Assembly: GCA_963822985.1 (NCBI GenBank)
Contig: CAWGJU010000013.1
Span: 413,149-477,148, forward strand
DNA: 64,000 nt
From: Thermohalobaculum sp963822985
Lineage (GTDB): Bacteria; Pseudomonadota; Alphaproteobacteria; Rhodobacterales; Rhodobacteraceae
Reading direction: 5' to 3'
Part shown: piece after piece, positions 46,410 through 56,273 of the stretch
How the letters are laid out: each line of letters opens with the position of its first letter
Position numbering within the stretch: the first letter of the stretch is position 1
Program-made: the position numbers and the translations under genes
Notes under the pieces: model-generated
The model's input: only the letters and a program-made list of their open reading frames with translations
What the model was told of the DNA's origin: nothing
Databases searched by the model: none

Positions 46410-48505
46410 GATGCGCGATCCAGCCTGTCGAGGCCTTCGTCCGGCGCAAAGCGGGCGCCATGCTTGCGCGCGATATCCTCCAGTGCCTCGCGCATTGCGC
46501 CGATCCCGCGGGTGCGCGCATAGTTCGTGGGTCCGCCGCGGAACGGCGCGAAGCCGGCGGCGAAGATCATCGAGGCGTCGAGCACGTCCGGATCCTCGAC
46601 CACGCCCTCGCGAAGACAGGCGGCGGAGGCGTTGACCATCGGCAGGATAAGCCGGTCGGTCATCGCCGCGTCGGGCGCCGGCGCCTTCTCGTCCTTCCTG
46701 GGCTTCCTGCCCTCCCAGACATAGAGGCCCTCGCCGGTCTTCTTGCCGAGCTTGCCGGCCTCGACCTTCGCCCGCGCCCAGGCGGGCGGCTCGGGCATGT
46801 CGCCGCCGAGGGCGGCGCGCAGCTTGTCGGCCACGTCAATGGCGATGTCGAGCCCGACCTGGTCGGCAACTGCAATCGGGCCCATCGCCATGCCGAAATC
46901 CTCGGCCGCCCGGTCGAGCGTCTCGGGCTTGGCACCCTCGTCGAGCATGATCAGCGCCTCGAGCATATAGGGCATCAGGATGCGGTTCACGAGAAAGCCC
47001 GGCGAGCTTTGCACCGGCGCCGGCAGCTTGCCGATCCGCCCGCAGAAGGCGCGGGCCACCCTCAGCGCGTCGTCGTCCGCGGCATCATGCGAGACCACCT
47101 CGATCAGCTGCATCCTGGCGACGGGGTTGAAGAAGTGCAGCCCGCAGAGCCGGCCGGGGCGCTCCAGCCCCTCGCGCAGATCCTCGAAGGGGATGCTGGA
47201 GGTGTTGCTGGCAAGCACCGCGCCGGGCGTCATCTTGGGCTCGAGCGCGGCATAGACCTTGCGCTTGGCTTCGGCCTTCTCGGCGATCGCCTCGATGACG
47301 AGATCTGCCTTGCGCAGCCCGTCGCCGGCGAAATCCGGGATCAGGCGGTCGCAGGCATCGCGCCGCTCGGCGCTGCCGTGCAGCTGGTCATCGAACATCT
47401 TCGAGGCGCGGGCGATGGCGGTCGCCACCGCCTTGGGCTCGAGGTCGGTCACGGTGACGCGCAGGCCCTTCAGCGCGCACCAGCCCGATATGTCGCCGCC
47501 CATCTCGCCGGCGCCGACGACGTGCACGTGCCCGATGGGCGCATCCTCCTTTCCGAAGCTTCTGAGCCGCTCGCGCAAGAAGAAGACGCGGATCAGGTTC
47601 TGCGCCGTTTCGCCGACCATTAGCCCGGCAAAGGACTTGATCTCGGCCTCCTGCATCGCCTTGCGGTCGCCGCCGTGCTTTTCCCAGAGGTCGATCAGCG
47701 CGTGCGGCGCCGGATAGTGCTCGGGCCGCGCCTTCTCGGCGGTCTTCGACCGCATGCGGCCGGCGGCGAAGCGGCGGCCTGGACCGGTGCCGAGCGCGGT
47801 CGCCTTGAGCCCGCTGCGGTCCTGCGCAAGCTCTCCCGCCACAGCGGCGCGGACGGCGGCGGCGACATGGCGCTCCTCGGTGGCGACATCGACGAGGCCC
47901 AACTTCTTCGCCTTCTTCGCATGCGCGTTCTTGCCCGTCAGCATCAGGGTCATCGCCTCGGTCGGGTCGATGAGGCTGGTCGAGCGGAAGGTCCCGCCAA
48001 GGCCTGGGTGCAGCCCCAGCATCACCTCGGGAAAGCCGAGCATAGCGTCGCCGACGGCGATGCGCGCGTTGCAGGCGAGCGCCATCTCGAGTCCGGCGCC
48101 GAGGCAGAGGCCGTGAACGACGGCCACCTTACGCGGTCCGAACGCCTCCAGCCGGTCGATGACGGCATGCGCGCGCCGGAGGCGCGCCTCGACCTCGTCG
48201 GCGGACGCGGCCGCCTGAAACTCCTCGATGTCGGCGCCGACGGCAAACCCGTGCGGCTTGGCCGAGCGGATGACGAGGCCCTTCGGCGGCTCGGCCTCGA
48301 GGCGGCCGAGCATCTCGTCGAGCTGCTCGAGCACGGCGCCGGAGACGACGTTCGCGCTCCTGTCCGCGCAATCGAGGACGAGCCAGGCGACGCCGTTCTC
48401 GTCGCGGCCGAGCCGCCAGTCGGCCGTCGCGTGCTCGGCTTCGCCCGCAGGGCCGAGGGCGAGCGATCTGTCCGACAGGGTGTCGAGGATCGGGGTGTCC
48501 GTCAT
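46406..48505 (-). CDS. fadJ: Fatty-acid oxidation complex alpha subunit FadJ-type
   Basis: A 699-residue bifunctional enoyl-CoA hydratase / 3-hydroxyacyl-CoA dehydrogenase. The N-terminal crotonase domain has VVHGLCLGAGLEMALACNAR and LGFPEVMLGLHPGLGGTFRS. The NAD-binding domain starts VHVVGAGEMGGDISGWCALK, and the C-terminal 3HCDH domains contain NRILMPYMLEALIMLDEGA. It forms beta-oxidation complexes with the thiolase encoded 7 bp upstream. The start is ATG 48505; longer readings lack homology. Intact. Confidence 0.93.
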   Translation of the reverse strand: MTDTPILDTLSDRSLALGPAGEAEHATADWRLGRDENGVAWLVLDCADRSANVVSGAVLEQLDEMLGRLEAEPPKGLVIRSAKPHGFAVGADIEEFQAAASADEVEARLRRAHAVIDRLEAFGPRKVAVVHGLCLGAGLEMALACNARIAVGDAMLGFPEVMLGLHPGLGGTFRSTSLIDPTEAMTLMLTGKNAHAKKAKKLGLVDVATEERHVAAAVRAAVAGELAQDRSGLKATALGTGPGRRFAAGRMRSKTAEKARPEHYPAPHALIDLWEKHGGDRKAMQEAEIKSFAGLMVGETAQNLIRVFFLRERLRSFGKEDAPIGHVHVVGAGEMGGDISGWCALKGLRVTVTDLEPKAVATAIARASKMFDDQLHGSAERRDACDRLIPDFAGDGLRKADLVIEAIAEKAEAKRKVYAALEPKMTPGAVLASNTSSIPFEDLREGLERPGRLCGLHFFNPVARMQLIEVVSHDAADDDALRVARAFCGRIGKLPAPVQSSPGFLVNRILMPYMLEALIMLDEGAKPETLDRAAEDFGMAMGPIAVADQVGLDIAIDVADKLRAALGGDMPEPPAWARAKVEAGKLGKKTGEGLYVWEGRKPRKDEKAPAPDAAMTDRLILPMVNASAACLREGVVEDPDVLDASMIFAAGFAPFRGGPTNYARTRGIGAMREALEDIARKHGARFAPDEGLDRLDRAS

Positions 48506-48512
48506 GCGCGCC

Positions 48513-49799
48513 TCAAACTTTCTCCAGCAGCATCGCGCCGCCCTGTCCGCCGCCGATGCATTCGGTGGCAAGCCCCCGCGCCTCGCCCAGCCACTTCATG
48601 GCGTTCGCGCAGTGCAGCGTGATCCGCGCCCCGCTCGCGCCGACCGGATGGCCGAGGCCAATCGCGCCCCCATCCACGTTCAGCCGCTCGCGTGCCGGCG
48701 CGCCGAAGGGCGCATCGAGCCCCAGCACGTCGCGGCAATAGTCCGCGTCCTCCCACGCAGCGAGGCAGGCGAGCACCTGCGCGGCGAAGGCCTCGTTGAT
48801 CTCCCAGACGCCGACATCGTCGCGCCCGAGCCCGCGCCGCTTCAACAGCGCCGTCGAGGCGAGCGTCGGGCCGAGCCCCATGATCGACGGGTCGAGCGCC
48901 GACCATTCGCTGTCGACGATGCGGGCGACCGGCGCCAGGCCATGCTCCTCGACTGCCTTCTCGGAGGCCAGAACGGTCCATGTCGCGCCATCGGTGATCT
49001 GGCTGCTGTTGCCTGGGGTCACCTTGCCGAATGGCCGCTCGAAGGCGGGCTTCAGCTCGGCCAGCTTCTCGATCGAGCTGTCCGGGCGGACCCCGTCGTC
49101 GTGATCGTAGAGCTCGCCCTCGGCTGAGACCATCGGCGACAGCTCGCCCTCGAACCCGCCCTCGTCGTGCGCGCGGGCGAGCCGCAGATGGCTGTCGACG
49201 GCATAGCGGTCGGCGGCCTCGCGGTCGATCCCGAACAGATGGGCCAGCTTCTCGGCCGTCTGGCCCATGTTGAGCTCGACGATCGGGTCGGTCAGCCCGC
49301 GCTCGAGCCCGATGATCGGCTTGGCGAAATCGGGGCGGAGGTCGCCGACCAGCCGCGTCCTGTCCCAGCCGGACTTCGCCGTGGCGAACTTGCCGAACCA
49401 TTCCGCCGCCTCGGTCCTCAGCACCAGGGGCGCATGCGAGAGCGCCTCCGCCCCGCCGGCGAGGATCAGGTCGGCCTGGCCGTTCTGGATGTACCGAAAG
49501 CCGGTATCGATCGACTGCATGCCCGAGCCGCAGTTGATCTGAACGGTGAACGCCGTCATCCGCGCACCCATCCCGAGCCGCAGCGCGGCCACGCGCGCAG
49601 GGTTCATCTCGTCAGCAATGACGTTCACGCAGCCCAGGATGACCATGTCGAAGGCATCCGCCGGGAACGGCTGGCGCAGCAGGAGCGGCCGCCCGCACTG
49701 GACGGCGAGGTCCACGGGCGTGAACGGTCCGGGCTTCCCCCGCGCCTTGATGAAGGGCGTCCGCGCGCCGTCGACGATGTACACTGGTCGGTCGTTCAT
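48513..49799 (-). CDS. fadI: Acetyl-CoA C-acyltransferase (thiolase) FadI-type
   Basis: A 428-residue thiolase that cleaves 3-ketoacyl-CoA. The nucleophile is Cys90 (TVQINCGSG), the catalytic His is in GGAIGLGHPVGASGAR, and the C-terminal Cys is in TECIGGGQGGA. The ATG at 49799 overlaps the fadE stop (ATGA). Full length and intact. Part of the fadE-fadI-fadJ-hydrolase operon. Confidence 0.93.
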   Translation of the reverse strand: MNDRPVYIVDGARTPFIKARGKPGPFTPVDLAVQCGRPLLLRQPFPADAFDMVILGCVNVIADEMNPARVAALRLGMGARMTAFTVQINCGSGMQSIDTGFRYIQNGQADLILAGGAEALSHAPLVLRTEAAEWFGKFATAKSGWDRTRLVGDLRPDFAKPIIGLERGLTDPIVELNMGQTAEKLAHLFGIDREAADRYAVDSHLRLARAHDEGGFEGELSPMVSAEGELYDHDDGVRPDSSIEKLAELKPAFERPFGKVTPGNSSQITDGATWTVLASEKAVEEHGLAPVARIVDSEWSALDPSIMGLGPTLASTALLKRRGLGRDDVGVWEINEAFAAQVLACLAAWEDADYCRDVLGLDAPFGAPARERLNVDGGAIGLGHPVGASGARITLHCANAMKWLGEARGLATECIGGGQGGAMLLEKV

Positions 49800-51502
49800 G
49801 ACGCCTCGCTCAATGCCGGGTGGCCTTTCTCCGAATGGTCGCCGGCTACGCGGGACAGTTCGCCGGGCTTGAAATCGTCCACCGCCACGGCTTCGGCAAT
49901 CGCCCGTTCCGTCTCGCGCGCCCGCTCTCCTTCCGCCTTCGAGAGCACGCCGCGCGCGACGGCCTCCTCGACGCTGGACGCGGCGGCATCGCACATCCGC
50001 TGGCGGAGGGGCCCCGTCTCCACGACAAGCGCGAAGGCGCGCTCAGCAGCGCAATTCCCTCGCCGCCGCCCCCGCAATAGACGCCGGCCGTCAGCCGTTC
50101 GCGCGCCTCCGACGGCTCCAGGAGCAGCTCCGCGCAGCGCTTCACGACCGCATCGTCCGGCCCGTGGCGGGTCGGCCCGACCGGCTGCACGATCAGCCCG
50201 GTGAGCCATGCCAAGGGGCGCACCGGCAGGCTGCGCAGCGTCGCCTCGATCAGGCCCTCGATGCTCGCGAAGCCGGCCTCCATGCACCATTCGACGAGCG
50301 GCAGGTCGCTGTCCTGCCGTCCCTCGTCCTCGGAGCGCTTCAGCACGGCCGAGAGCAGGTAGAGTTCGGGGAGCACGTCGCTGAGGCGCCCCGAAATCAG
50401 CTCCTTGCGCTTCAGCGAGCCGCCGAGCGCAAGCAGCGCGAGATCGGAGAGCAGCGCAAGGCTCGCGGCGTATCGCGAGAGCCGCCGGTAGTACGCCGCG
50501 ACGGGTCCAGCCCCTTCCGGCGCCGGGCCGATCCGGCTGCCGCTCCAGCTCCGGACGGCGGCGCGGCCGGCGTTCGCGACGGCGTGGCGGACGTGCTTGC
50601 GGAACGCCCGGTCGAAAGCGGCGAACCGCTTCCTCGTCCGCCATCTCCAGCGCCAGCATCTCGTCGAGCAGGTGCGGGTGGCAGCGGATGACACCCTGAC
50701 CGAAGATGATCAGGTGCTGCGTTGAAATGTTCGCCCCCTCGACCGTCATGGCGATGGGAGCGGTGCGGTGCAGGTTGCCGAGATAGTTGCGCGGGCCGTC
50801 GATGATGGTCTTAAACCGCTTGCGCCAGTTCAGCCGCAGCCCGAGCGTTCGCTCGCCGCCCCAGGCGGCGACGCCCTCGTCCACCATTGAGGCGGCGTCG
50901 GAGCCGGCTTCGTTGCTCGTCAGCGCACAGGGGATCTCGCGCCGGTCGGCGAGCCTCGGCAGCCAGCAGCGCTTCTGCGCCTCGGTCCCGTACTGCAGCA
51001 GGAGCTCGCCCGGGCCCAGCGAGTTCGGCACCATCACCGTGACACCCGCCGATATCGAGCGGGTGCAGACGCGGCGGATCACCTCCGATTGCGCATAGGA
51101 GGAGAAGCCGAGCCCGCCGAACTCCTCCGGAATGATCATGCCGAAGAACTTGCGCTCGCGCATGAAGCGCCAGACCTCGAGCGGCAGGTCGCGCCTGCGC
51201 CAGAGGATGTCCCAATTGTCCAGCATGGCGCAGAGTTCGACGCAGTCGCCGTCGAAGAAGGCCCGCTCCGCCTCGCTGATCCGAGGCGCGGGAAGGGCGA
51301 GCAGCTTTCGCCAGTCCGGCGAGCCTGTGAAGAGCTCGGCATCCCGCCAGGGACCGCCTGCCTCGAGCGCGTCGCGTTCCGTCTCCGACAAGCCCGGCAG
51401 CGCGCGCCGGGCCCAGTCGAACACGCGAGAGAGCAGTCCGCCGCGCGATGCACCGCCTGCCGTCAAGTTGCGGCCGGTTTCCGATCGGGCCTGAGCTTTC
51501 AT
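49796..51502 (-). pseudogene. fadE: Acyl-CoA dehydrogenase FadE-type, internal deletion and two frameshifts
   Basis: FadE starts beta-oxidation. The N-terminal half is normal (FFGMIIPEEFGGLGFSSYAQ, LGPGELLLQYGTEAQKRCWL, ALTSNEAGSDAASM). At ~50815 LGLRLNWRKRF jumps straight to DGPRNYLGNLHRTAPIAMTV, a site that lies ~170 residues later in normal FadE. The missing part contains most of the middle and acyl-CoA-binding region and probably the catalytic Glu. Two further frameshifts (near 50620 and 50060) move through LLSDLALLALGGSLKRKELI and back to VARGVLSKAEGERARETERA. Non-functional. It heads a coupled operon. Confidence 0.85.
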
Positions 51503-52062
51503 GGACGCACTCGGCCGCCGGCAATCGCAGTCTGCTCAGTCTGCATTGCGCGATCGCGTGAGATTGCACGTCTCCTCGATCAGGGCTGCCTTGCGAACGG
51601 ATCGTCGGACGCTGGCGTTCCAAGCACAACTGGAATTCGCGCCGATTTGCGCCGATTCGCGGCGACGCGCCGGCCTTGGCGCCGGCGGGCTGCCGGTTGC
51701 AGCAGGAATGTGCCGTTCGCCGATACCGAGACGATGCAGGCGCACCTCGCCGGAATTGGTACCGCCGTCGTGCCAGGCGCCCATGCGGTCCGCGCGCTCG
51801 ATCAAGTCGGGTCGCATGACTCCTCTGCCCGTCGCTCCCGAGATCACCGCTTCTCCCGCTGCCGCCGAAATGCGCTGGCGCATCCTCCTGGAACGTCGCG
51901 AGGCCCGTCGGCATCGGCGAAAAGCTGTTCCGTCCGGAGGCTCGCGAAAAGGTTCTCGTCCGCATCACTGTCTCCACATGCGCCCGGCCCGGCCTTTGTC
52001 TGGACAGGCCTCCGAATTCATGCCCAGGGTGGGACTTAGCGATCAAATCAGGGAGGAAGAAG
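51503..52062. other. Region upstream of fadE and dctP with an IS630 fossil
   Basis: About 560 bp between divergent fadE and dctP. Most is unassigned; 51680-51820 is an IS630 remnant. Promoters for both operons presumably lie here. Confidence 0.4.
51680..51820 (+). pseudogene. IS630 transposase fossil
   Basis: VPFADTETMQAHLAGIGTAV followed by VPGAHAVRALDQVG matches the same stretch of the IS630 OrfB proteins elsewhere in the window. Only ~40 codons are recognisable. Confidence 0.65.
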
Positions 52063-53160
52063 ATGGAGAGGCGGAGGTTCCTCAAGGCCGCGGGCGGCAC
52101 TGCGGCCGTCGCGGCCGCGGCAGGCTTTCCGGCGCCGGCGATCTCGCAGAACCGCACCGAATGGCGGATGGTCACGACCTGGCCCAAGAACTTTCCCGGT
52201 CAGGGAACGAGCGCCGAGAGGCTCGCAAACACGATCCGCGAGGCGACTGACGGGCGGCTGTCGATCACCGTCTATGGCGCGGGCGAGATCGTGCCGGCCT
52301 TCGAGAGCTTCGACGCCGTGACCGGCGGCGCGGCCGACTGCATGCACGCGACGCCCTATTACTGGCAAAACAAGTCGAAGGCGCTGAACTTCTTCTCCAC
52401 CGTGCCGTTCGGCCTGACGACGAACGAGTTGATGGCCTGGATGAAGTTCGGCGGCGGGCAGGAGCTGTGGGACAAGGTCTATGACGGCTTCGGCCTCAAG
52501 GGCTGGTCCGCAGGCTCGACTGGCGTGCAGATGGGCGGCTGGTACAATCGCGAGATCAACTCCGTCGCGGACCTCAACGGGCTCAAGATGCGCATTCCGG
52601 GCCTCGGCGGCGAGGCCCTCTCCAAGCTCGGCGTGACGACGATCAGTCTGCCGGTGGGAGAGATCTTCGCGGCGCTGCAGTCGGGCGCCATCGACGCGAC
52701 CGAGTGGGTGGGGCCGTTCAACGACCTAGCGCCGGGCTTCTACAAGGTGGCCAAGTACTACTACTGGCCGGGCATGCACGAGCCGGGCACGGCGGCCGAG
52801 TTCACCGTCGACAAGGCCAAGTTCGAGGCGCTGCCTGCGGACGTCCAGCGCATCGTGGCGGCCGCCGTCGGCGACGAGAGCGAGCGCTTCACGGCCGAGT
52901 TCAACTGGCGCAACGGCAACGCGCTCGACGTTCTCGTCCGCGAGCACGGGGTCGAGCTGAAGCGGTTTCCCACCGATGTCCTCGAGGCCTGGGGCAAGGC
53001 CTCGGGCGAGGTCATCGCCGAGCTGCGCAACAGCGACGACCAGCTGACCAAGGAGACGACCGAATCGTTTCTCGCGGCGCGCCGCCAGCTGATGGCCTGG
53101 AGCCGCATCGGCGAACAGGCGTTCATGAACGCCCGGCTGCTCGACTACCCCTACGGGTGA
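52063..53160 (+). CDS. dctP: TRAP transporter substrate-binding protein DctP-type
   Basis: A 365-residue periplasmic binding protein with a twin-arginine signal (MERRRFLKAAGGTAAV..., cleavage near APAIS). The mature protein opens WRMVTTWPKNFPGQGTSAER and has KMRIPGLGGEALSKLG and GAIDATEWVGPFNDL, typical of DctP proteins for 2-oxo acids or similar. Its permeases lie convergently downstream (DctM, DctQ on the minus strand), an unusual split orientation. Start ATG 52063 after GGAGGAAG. Confidence 0.93.
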   Translation: MERRRFLKAAGGTAAVAAAAGFPAPAISQNRTEWRMVTTWPKNFPGQGTSAERLANTIREATDGRLSITVYGAGEIVPAFESFDAVTGGAADCMHATPYYWQNKSKALNFFSTVPFGLTTNELMAWMKFGGGQELWDKVYDGFGLKGWSAGSTGVQMGGWYNREINSVADLNGLKMRIPGLGGEALSKLGVTTISLPVGEIFAALQSGAIDATEWVGPFNDLAPGFYKVAKYYYWPGMHEPGTAAEFTVDKAKFEALPADVQRIVAAAVGDESERFTAEFNWRNGNALDVLVREHGVELKRFPTDVLEAWGKASGEVIAELRNSDDQLTKETTESFLAARRQLMAWSRIGEQAFMNARLLDYPYG

Positions 53161-53195
53161 TGCGCCCCGCCGGGCCGCCTCGCGGCCCGGCGCCC

Positions 53196-54770
53196 TTATT
53201 GATCGTCGGGCGGCAGCAGCAAGTCGCTGTCCTGCAGGATGCTGTCGAGAACGGACCCGCTACCCCGATCGCCTTGGCCGCCACCGCCGGGCGCCGGCTC
53301 GTCGAGCGTCGGGTCGCGCTCGAGCGCGCCGTCGTCATCCGGAATGATGGATCCCGCGTCACGCAGTTGGGCCGGCGGCTCGCCATAGATCACCTCCGGC
53401 AGCCACGTCGCCATCGCCGGCACCGTCCAGATCAGCGCCATGGCGAAAAGCTGCAGCCCCACAAAGGGCATGATGCCGCGATAGATGTGGCCCGTGGTCA
53501 CCTGCGGCGGCGCGACGCCGCGCAGGTAGAACAGCGCGAAGCCGACCGGCGGTGTGAGGAAGCTGGTCTGCAGGTTCACGCCGATCATGACGCCGAGCCA
53601 GATCGGGTCGACGTCGAGCCCGAGGAGCACCGGCGCGGTGATCGGAACCACGATCAGGATGATCTCGAACGTGTCCAGAAAGAAGCCGAGGGCGAACATC
53701 AGCGCCATCACGGCGAGCACCGCGCCCGCCGCACCGCCCGGCATCGCCGAGAGGACGTCCTCGACGAGCAGTTCGCCGCCGAGGCCGCGGAACACCAGCG
53801 AGAAGATCGAGGCGCCGAGCACGATGACGAAGACGAGCGACGAGATCAGCATCGTCGAGCGCATCACCTCGGCGAGGTTGTCGCGCGTCAGCTGGCCCTT
53901 GACGGCGGCGAGGAGCATGGCGCCGAGCGCGCCGATGGAGGCCGACTCCGTCGGCGTCGCGATGCCGCCGAGGATCGAGCCGAGCACGGCGACGATGAGC
54001 AGCAGCGGCGGCACGAGCGCGGACAACACCCGCAAGGGCAGGCTCCGCCGCTCGGCCTCGGTCATCGTCAGCGGCGGGCAGCTCGCCGGGTCGGTGAACG
54101 CCTTGAAGACCACGAAGCCCATATAGAGCAAGACGAGCATCATCCCCGGGATCAGCGCGCCGGCGAACAGGTCGCCGACCGACACCGGGTCGGGCGAGAA
54201 GTTTCCCTTGGCCAGCTGCGCCATGGTATTGGCGCCCGCCAGGATGTCGCCGAGGAAGATCAGCACCACCGAGGGCGGGATGATCTGTCCGAGCGTGCCC
54301 GAGGCGCAGACGACGCCCGTGGCGAGCCGCGGGTCATAGCCCGCGCGCAGCATCGCCGGCAGGCTGAGGAGGCCCATCGTCACGACGGTGGCGCCGACGA
54401 TCCCGGTGGAGGCGGCAAGCAGCGCGCCCACCACCACCACCGATATGCCGAGCCCGCCGCGCAAGGGGCCAAAGAGCTGACCCATCGTCTCGAGGAGCTC
54501 CGTCGCGATCTTCGAGCGCTCGAGCATGACGCCCATGAAGACGAAGAGCGGCACCGCGACGAGCACCTCGTTCGTCATGACGCCGAAATAGCGGGATGGG
54601 ATGCCAAGGAAGAGCGCGAAGTCGAACGTGCCGAGAAGCGCGCCGAGGCCCGCAAAGAGGAGCGACATGCCCGCCAGCGTGAAGGCGACCGGAAAGCCGA
54701 TCATCACGCTCACGATCGTGGCGGCGAAAAGCAGGATGGCGAGGATCTCGCCGATATGCGCCGCCGACAT
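53196..54770 (-). CDS. dctM: TRAP transporter large permease DctM-type
   Basis: A 524-residue integral membrane protein with about 12 segments; signatures include LFVFMGVMLERSKIATELLE, GASTGIVGATVVTMGL-type sequence and GQIIPPSVVLIFLGDILAG. It forms the ion-driven channel with DctQ. The C-terminus has an extra ~60-residue acidic tail (AGSIIPDDDGALERDPTLDE). The start ATG 54770 overlaps the dctQ stop (TGATG). Confidence 0.92.
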   Translation of the reverse strand: MSAAHIGEILAILLFAATIVSVMIGFPVAFTLAGMSLLFAGLGALLGTFDFALFLGIPSRYFGVMTNEVLVAVPLFVFMGVMLERSKIATELLETMGQLFGPLRGGLGISVVVVGALLAASTGIVGATVVTMGLLSLPAMLRAGYDPRLATGVVCASGTLGQIIPPSVVLIFLGDILAGANTMAQLAKGNFSPDPVSVGDLFAGALIPGMMLVLLYMGFVVFKAFTDPASCPPLTMTEAERRSLPLRVLSALVPPLLLIVAVLGSILGGIATPTESASIGALGAMLLAAVKGQLTRDNLAEVMRSTMLISSLVFVIVLGASIFSLVFRGLGGELLVEDVLSAMPGGAAGAVLAVMALMFALGFFLDTFEIILIVVPITAPVLLGLDVDPIWLGVMIGVNLQTSFLTPPVGFALFYLRGVAPPQVTTGHIYRGIMPFVGLQLFAMALIWTVPAMATWLPEVIYGEPPAQLRDAGSIIPDDDGALERDPTLDEPAPGGGGQGDRGSGSVLDSILQDSDLLLPPDDQ

Positions 54771-55309
54771 CAGGCGTCGCGCCTGCGCTTGGCGCCGGCT
54801 TCGTCGTGCCCCGCTAGCGTCAGGACGCTGCGCCCGGCGAGCGCGAGCCCCTGCACGCCGAGGAGCAGGCAGAAGACGAGAAGGACGGACTTCAGCAGGA
54901 ACAGGCCCGGCATGCCGCCCGACTGCGCCGAGGCCTCGTCAAGCCCCCACGAGGCCCGGACGTAAGGCACGGACATCCAGGCGGTGAGGACGATCCAGGG
55001 CAACAGGAAGACGAATGCGCCGACCAGGTTGACAATGGCACGCCCGCGCGGTCCGGCGCGGGCGTAGAAAATGTCGACCCTCACATGGCCGTCGTGCAGC
55101 AGCGTGTAGCCGGCGCCGAGCATGAAGACGCCGGCATAGGTCCAGACATAGAGCTCCTGCAGCCAGATGAAGCCCATGCTGAAGGCATAGCGCATGACGA
55201 CGACGATCGCGCAGATCAGGACGGTCGCGAGCGTGAGCCAGGCGGCGATGCGCCCGACCGCCTCGTTGAGCGCGTCCACGGCGCGCACGAAGATCGCTAT
55301 GGCCTGCAT
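54770..55309 (-). CDS. dctQ: TRAP transporter small permease DctQ-type
   Basis: A 179-residue membrane protein with four segments (LTLATVLICAIVVVMRYAF, YAGVFMLGAGYTLLHDGHVR, VGAFVFLLPWIVLTAWMSV, LLKSVLLVFCLLLGVQGLAL). The DGHVRVDIFY motif between TM2 and TM3 is the DctQ signature. The start is ATG 55309 with GGGAGGAGAG 7 bases upstream; the longer frame lacks homology. Confidence 0.9.
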   Translation of the reverse strand: MQAIAIFVRAVDALNEAVGRIAAWLTLATVLICAIVVVMRYAFSMGFIWLQELYVWTYAGVFMLGAGYTLLHDGHVRVDIFYARAGPRGRAIVNLVGAFVFLLPWIVLTAWMSVPYVRASWGLDEASAQSGGMPGLFLLKSVLLVFCLLLGVQGLALAGRSVLTLAGHDEAGAKRRRDA

Positions 55310-55564
55310 CACCGGCTCTCCTCCCGCCCCCGGTCTCGAGCCGGTTTGCCGTAACGTTACCAGCGCGGCGGGGAAAGCCAACAGGAGATGCCCACAGAAG
55401 CGTCGCGTTGGCCGGTCACCCCGCTCCGAGGGCGCGTGCCGGTCTCTCCGATCCCCGCTCACCTCAGAGTCGAACGCGGAGTCCTATGTAAGGATGTCGG
55501 ACGATCCCCTATAAGGTGCGACGCCGCTGGCCCGCACACGCCGGGCGTTCGGCTATCGGACAAA

Positions 55565-55777
55565 ATGCGGGAGGGGCGTTTGGTCGGACAGTTTGGCTTC
55601 ATCGGCCTGGGCAATATGGGCCGGCCGATGGCGAGCAGGCTGATGGACGCCGGCAACTCGCTGGTGATGTTCGATACACGCGACGGCGCCGTCGAGCTAT
55701 TTGTCGGGCGCGGTGCCAGGCGGGCTCTCGGTCGCGGGGCTGGATGAACGGGCCGATCTGGTTGGCGGCCCGGTGAT
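55565..55777 (+). pseudogene. 3-hydroxyisobutyrate dehydrogenase-like N-terminal fragment
   Basis: The Rossmann start FGFIGLGNMGRPMASRLMDA with LVMFDTRDGAVELFVGRGA identifies the beta-hydroxyacid dehydrogenase family. After ~55 codons the frame changes (LSVAGLDERADLV in another frame) and homology ends at ~55777 against a different fossil. Only the NAD-binding start remains. Confidence 0.72.
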
Positions 55778-55779
55778 AA

Positions 55780-56140
55780 CGTCCTCGGACTGCTGCCGAT
55801 CGCGCCGATCCCGCAGCGCAAGACCCATGCCAGTCGCTCGGGCGAGCGCAGTTCCGGGCCTGACCGTCTCCTCCGGCACGGTCAGCTCCGCGACGAACTC
55901 GTCCAGATCTGCCAGGCGCGCTGCCGCCGACGCCCCCCAATGATCGCGATGCGCGTCCCGAGCGGCCGGGCGGCGCACCAGCCCGCGCGAGATGATCAGC
56001 ATCAGCGCGATGATGATGGTCGCCTCGCGGCCGAAGCTTGAGAACGCCGCCTCGGCCGGCGCCAGCCCCGCGGTGACGGCAGCGATCGGTGTCGTAAAGG
56101 CGACGATATCGCAGCGCCATCGGGCCGAAGGCCATGCAGC
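55780..56140 (-). pseudogene. SLC13/DASS-type permease fossil
   Basis: Pieces in several frames: MAFGPMALRYR, then AAVTAGLAPAEAAFSSFGRE and TIIIALMLIISRGLV (first membrane segments of an SLC13 permease), then DEFVAELTVPEETVRPGTAL, which resembles the RCK-C domain found in the middle of these proteins. The remainder is deleted. It faces the dehydrogenase fragment end to end. Confidence 0.55.
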
Positions 56141-56273
56141 CGATCAGTCTTCCGGGGAACGGCCGCCGACCGCCCTGAACAGGATCGACAAGGCCTCACA
56201 ACGCCCAGCATCGGTCAGGGCTTGCCTCAGTTCGCGATTGATCGAGCAGGCAACAAATCGGGTAACATGCAGG

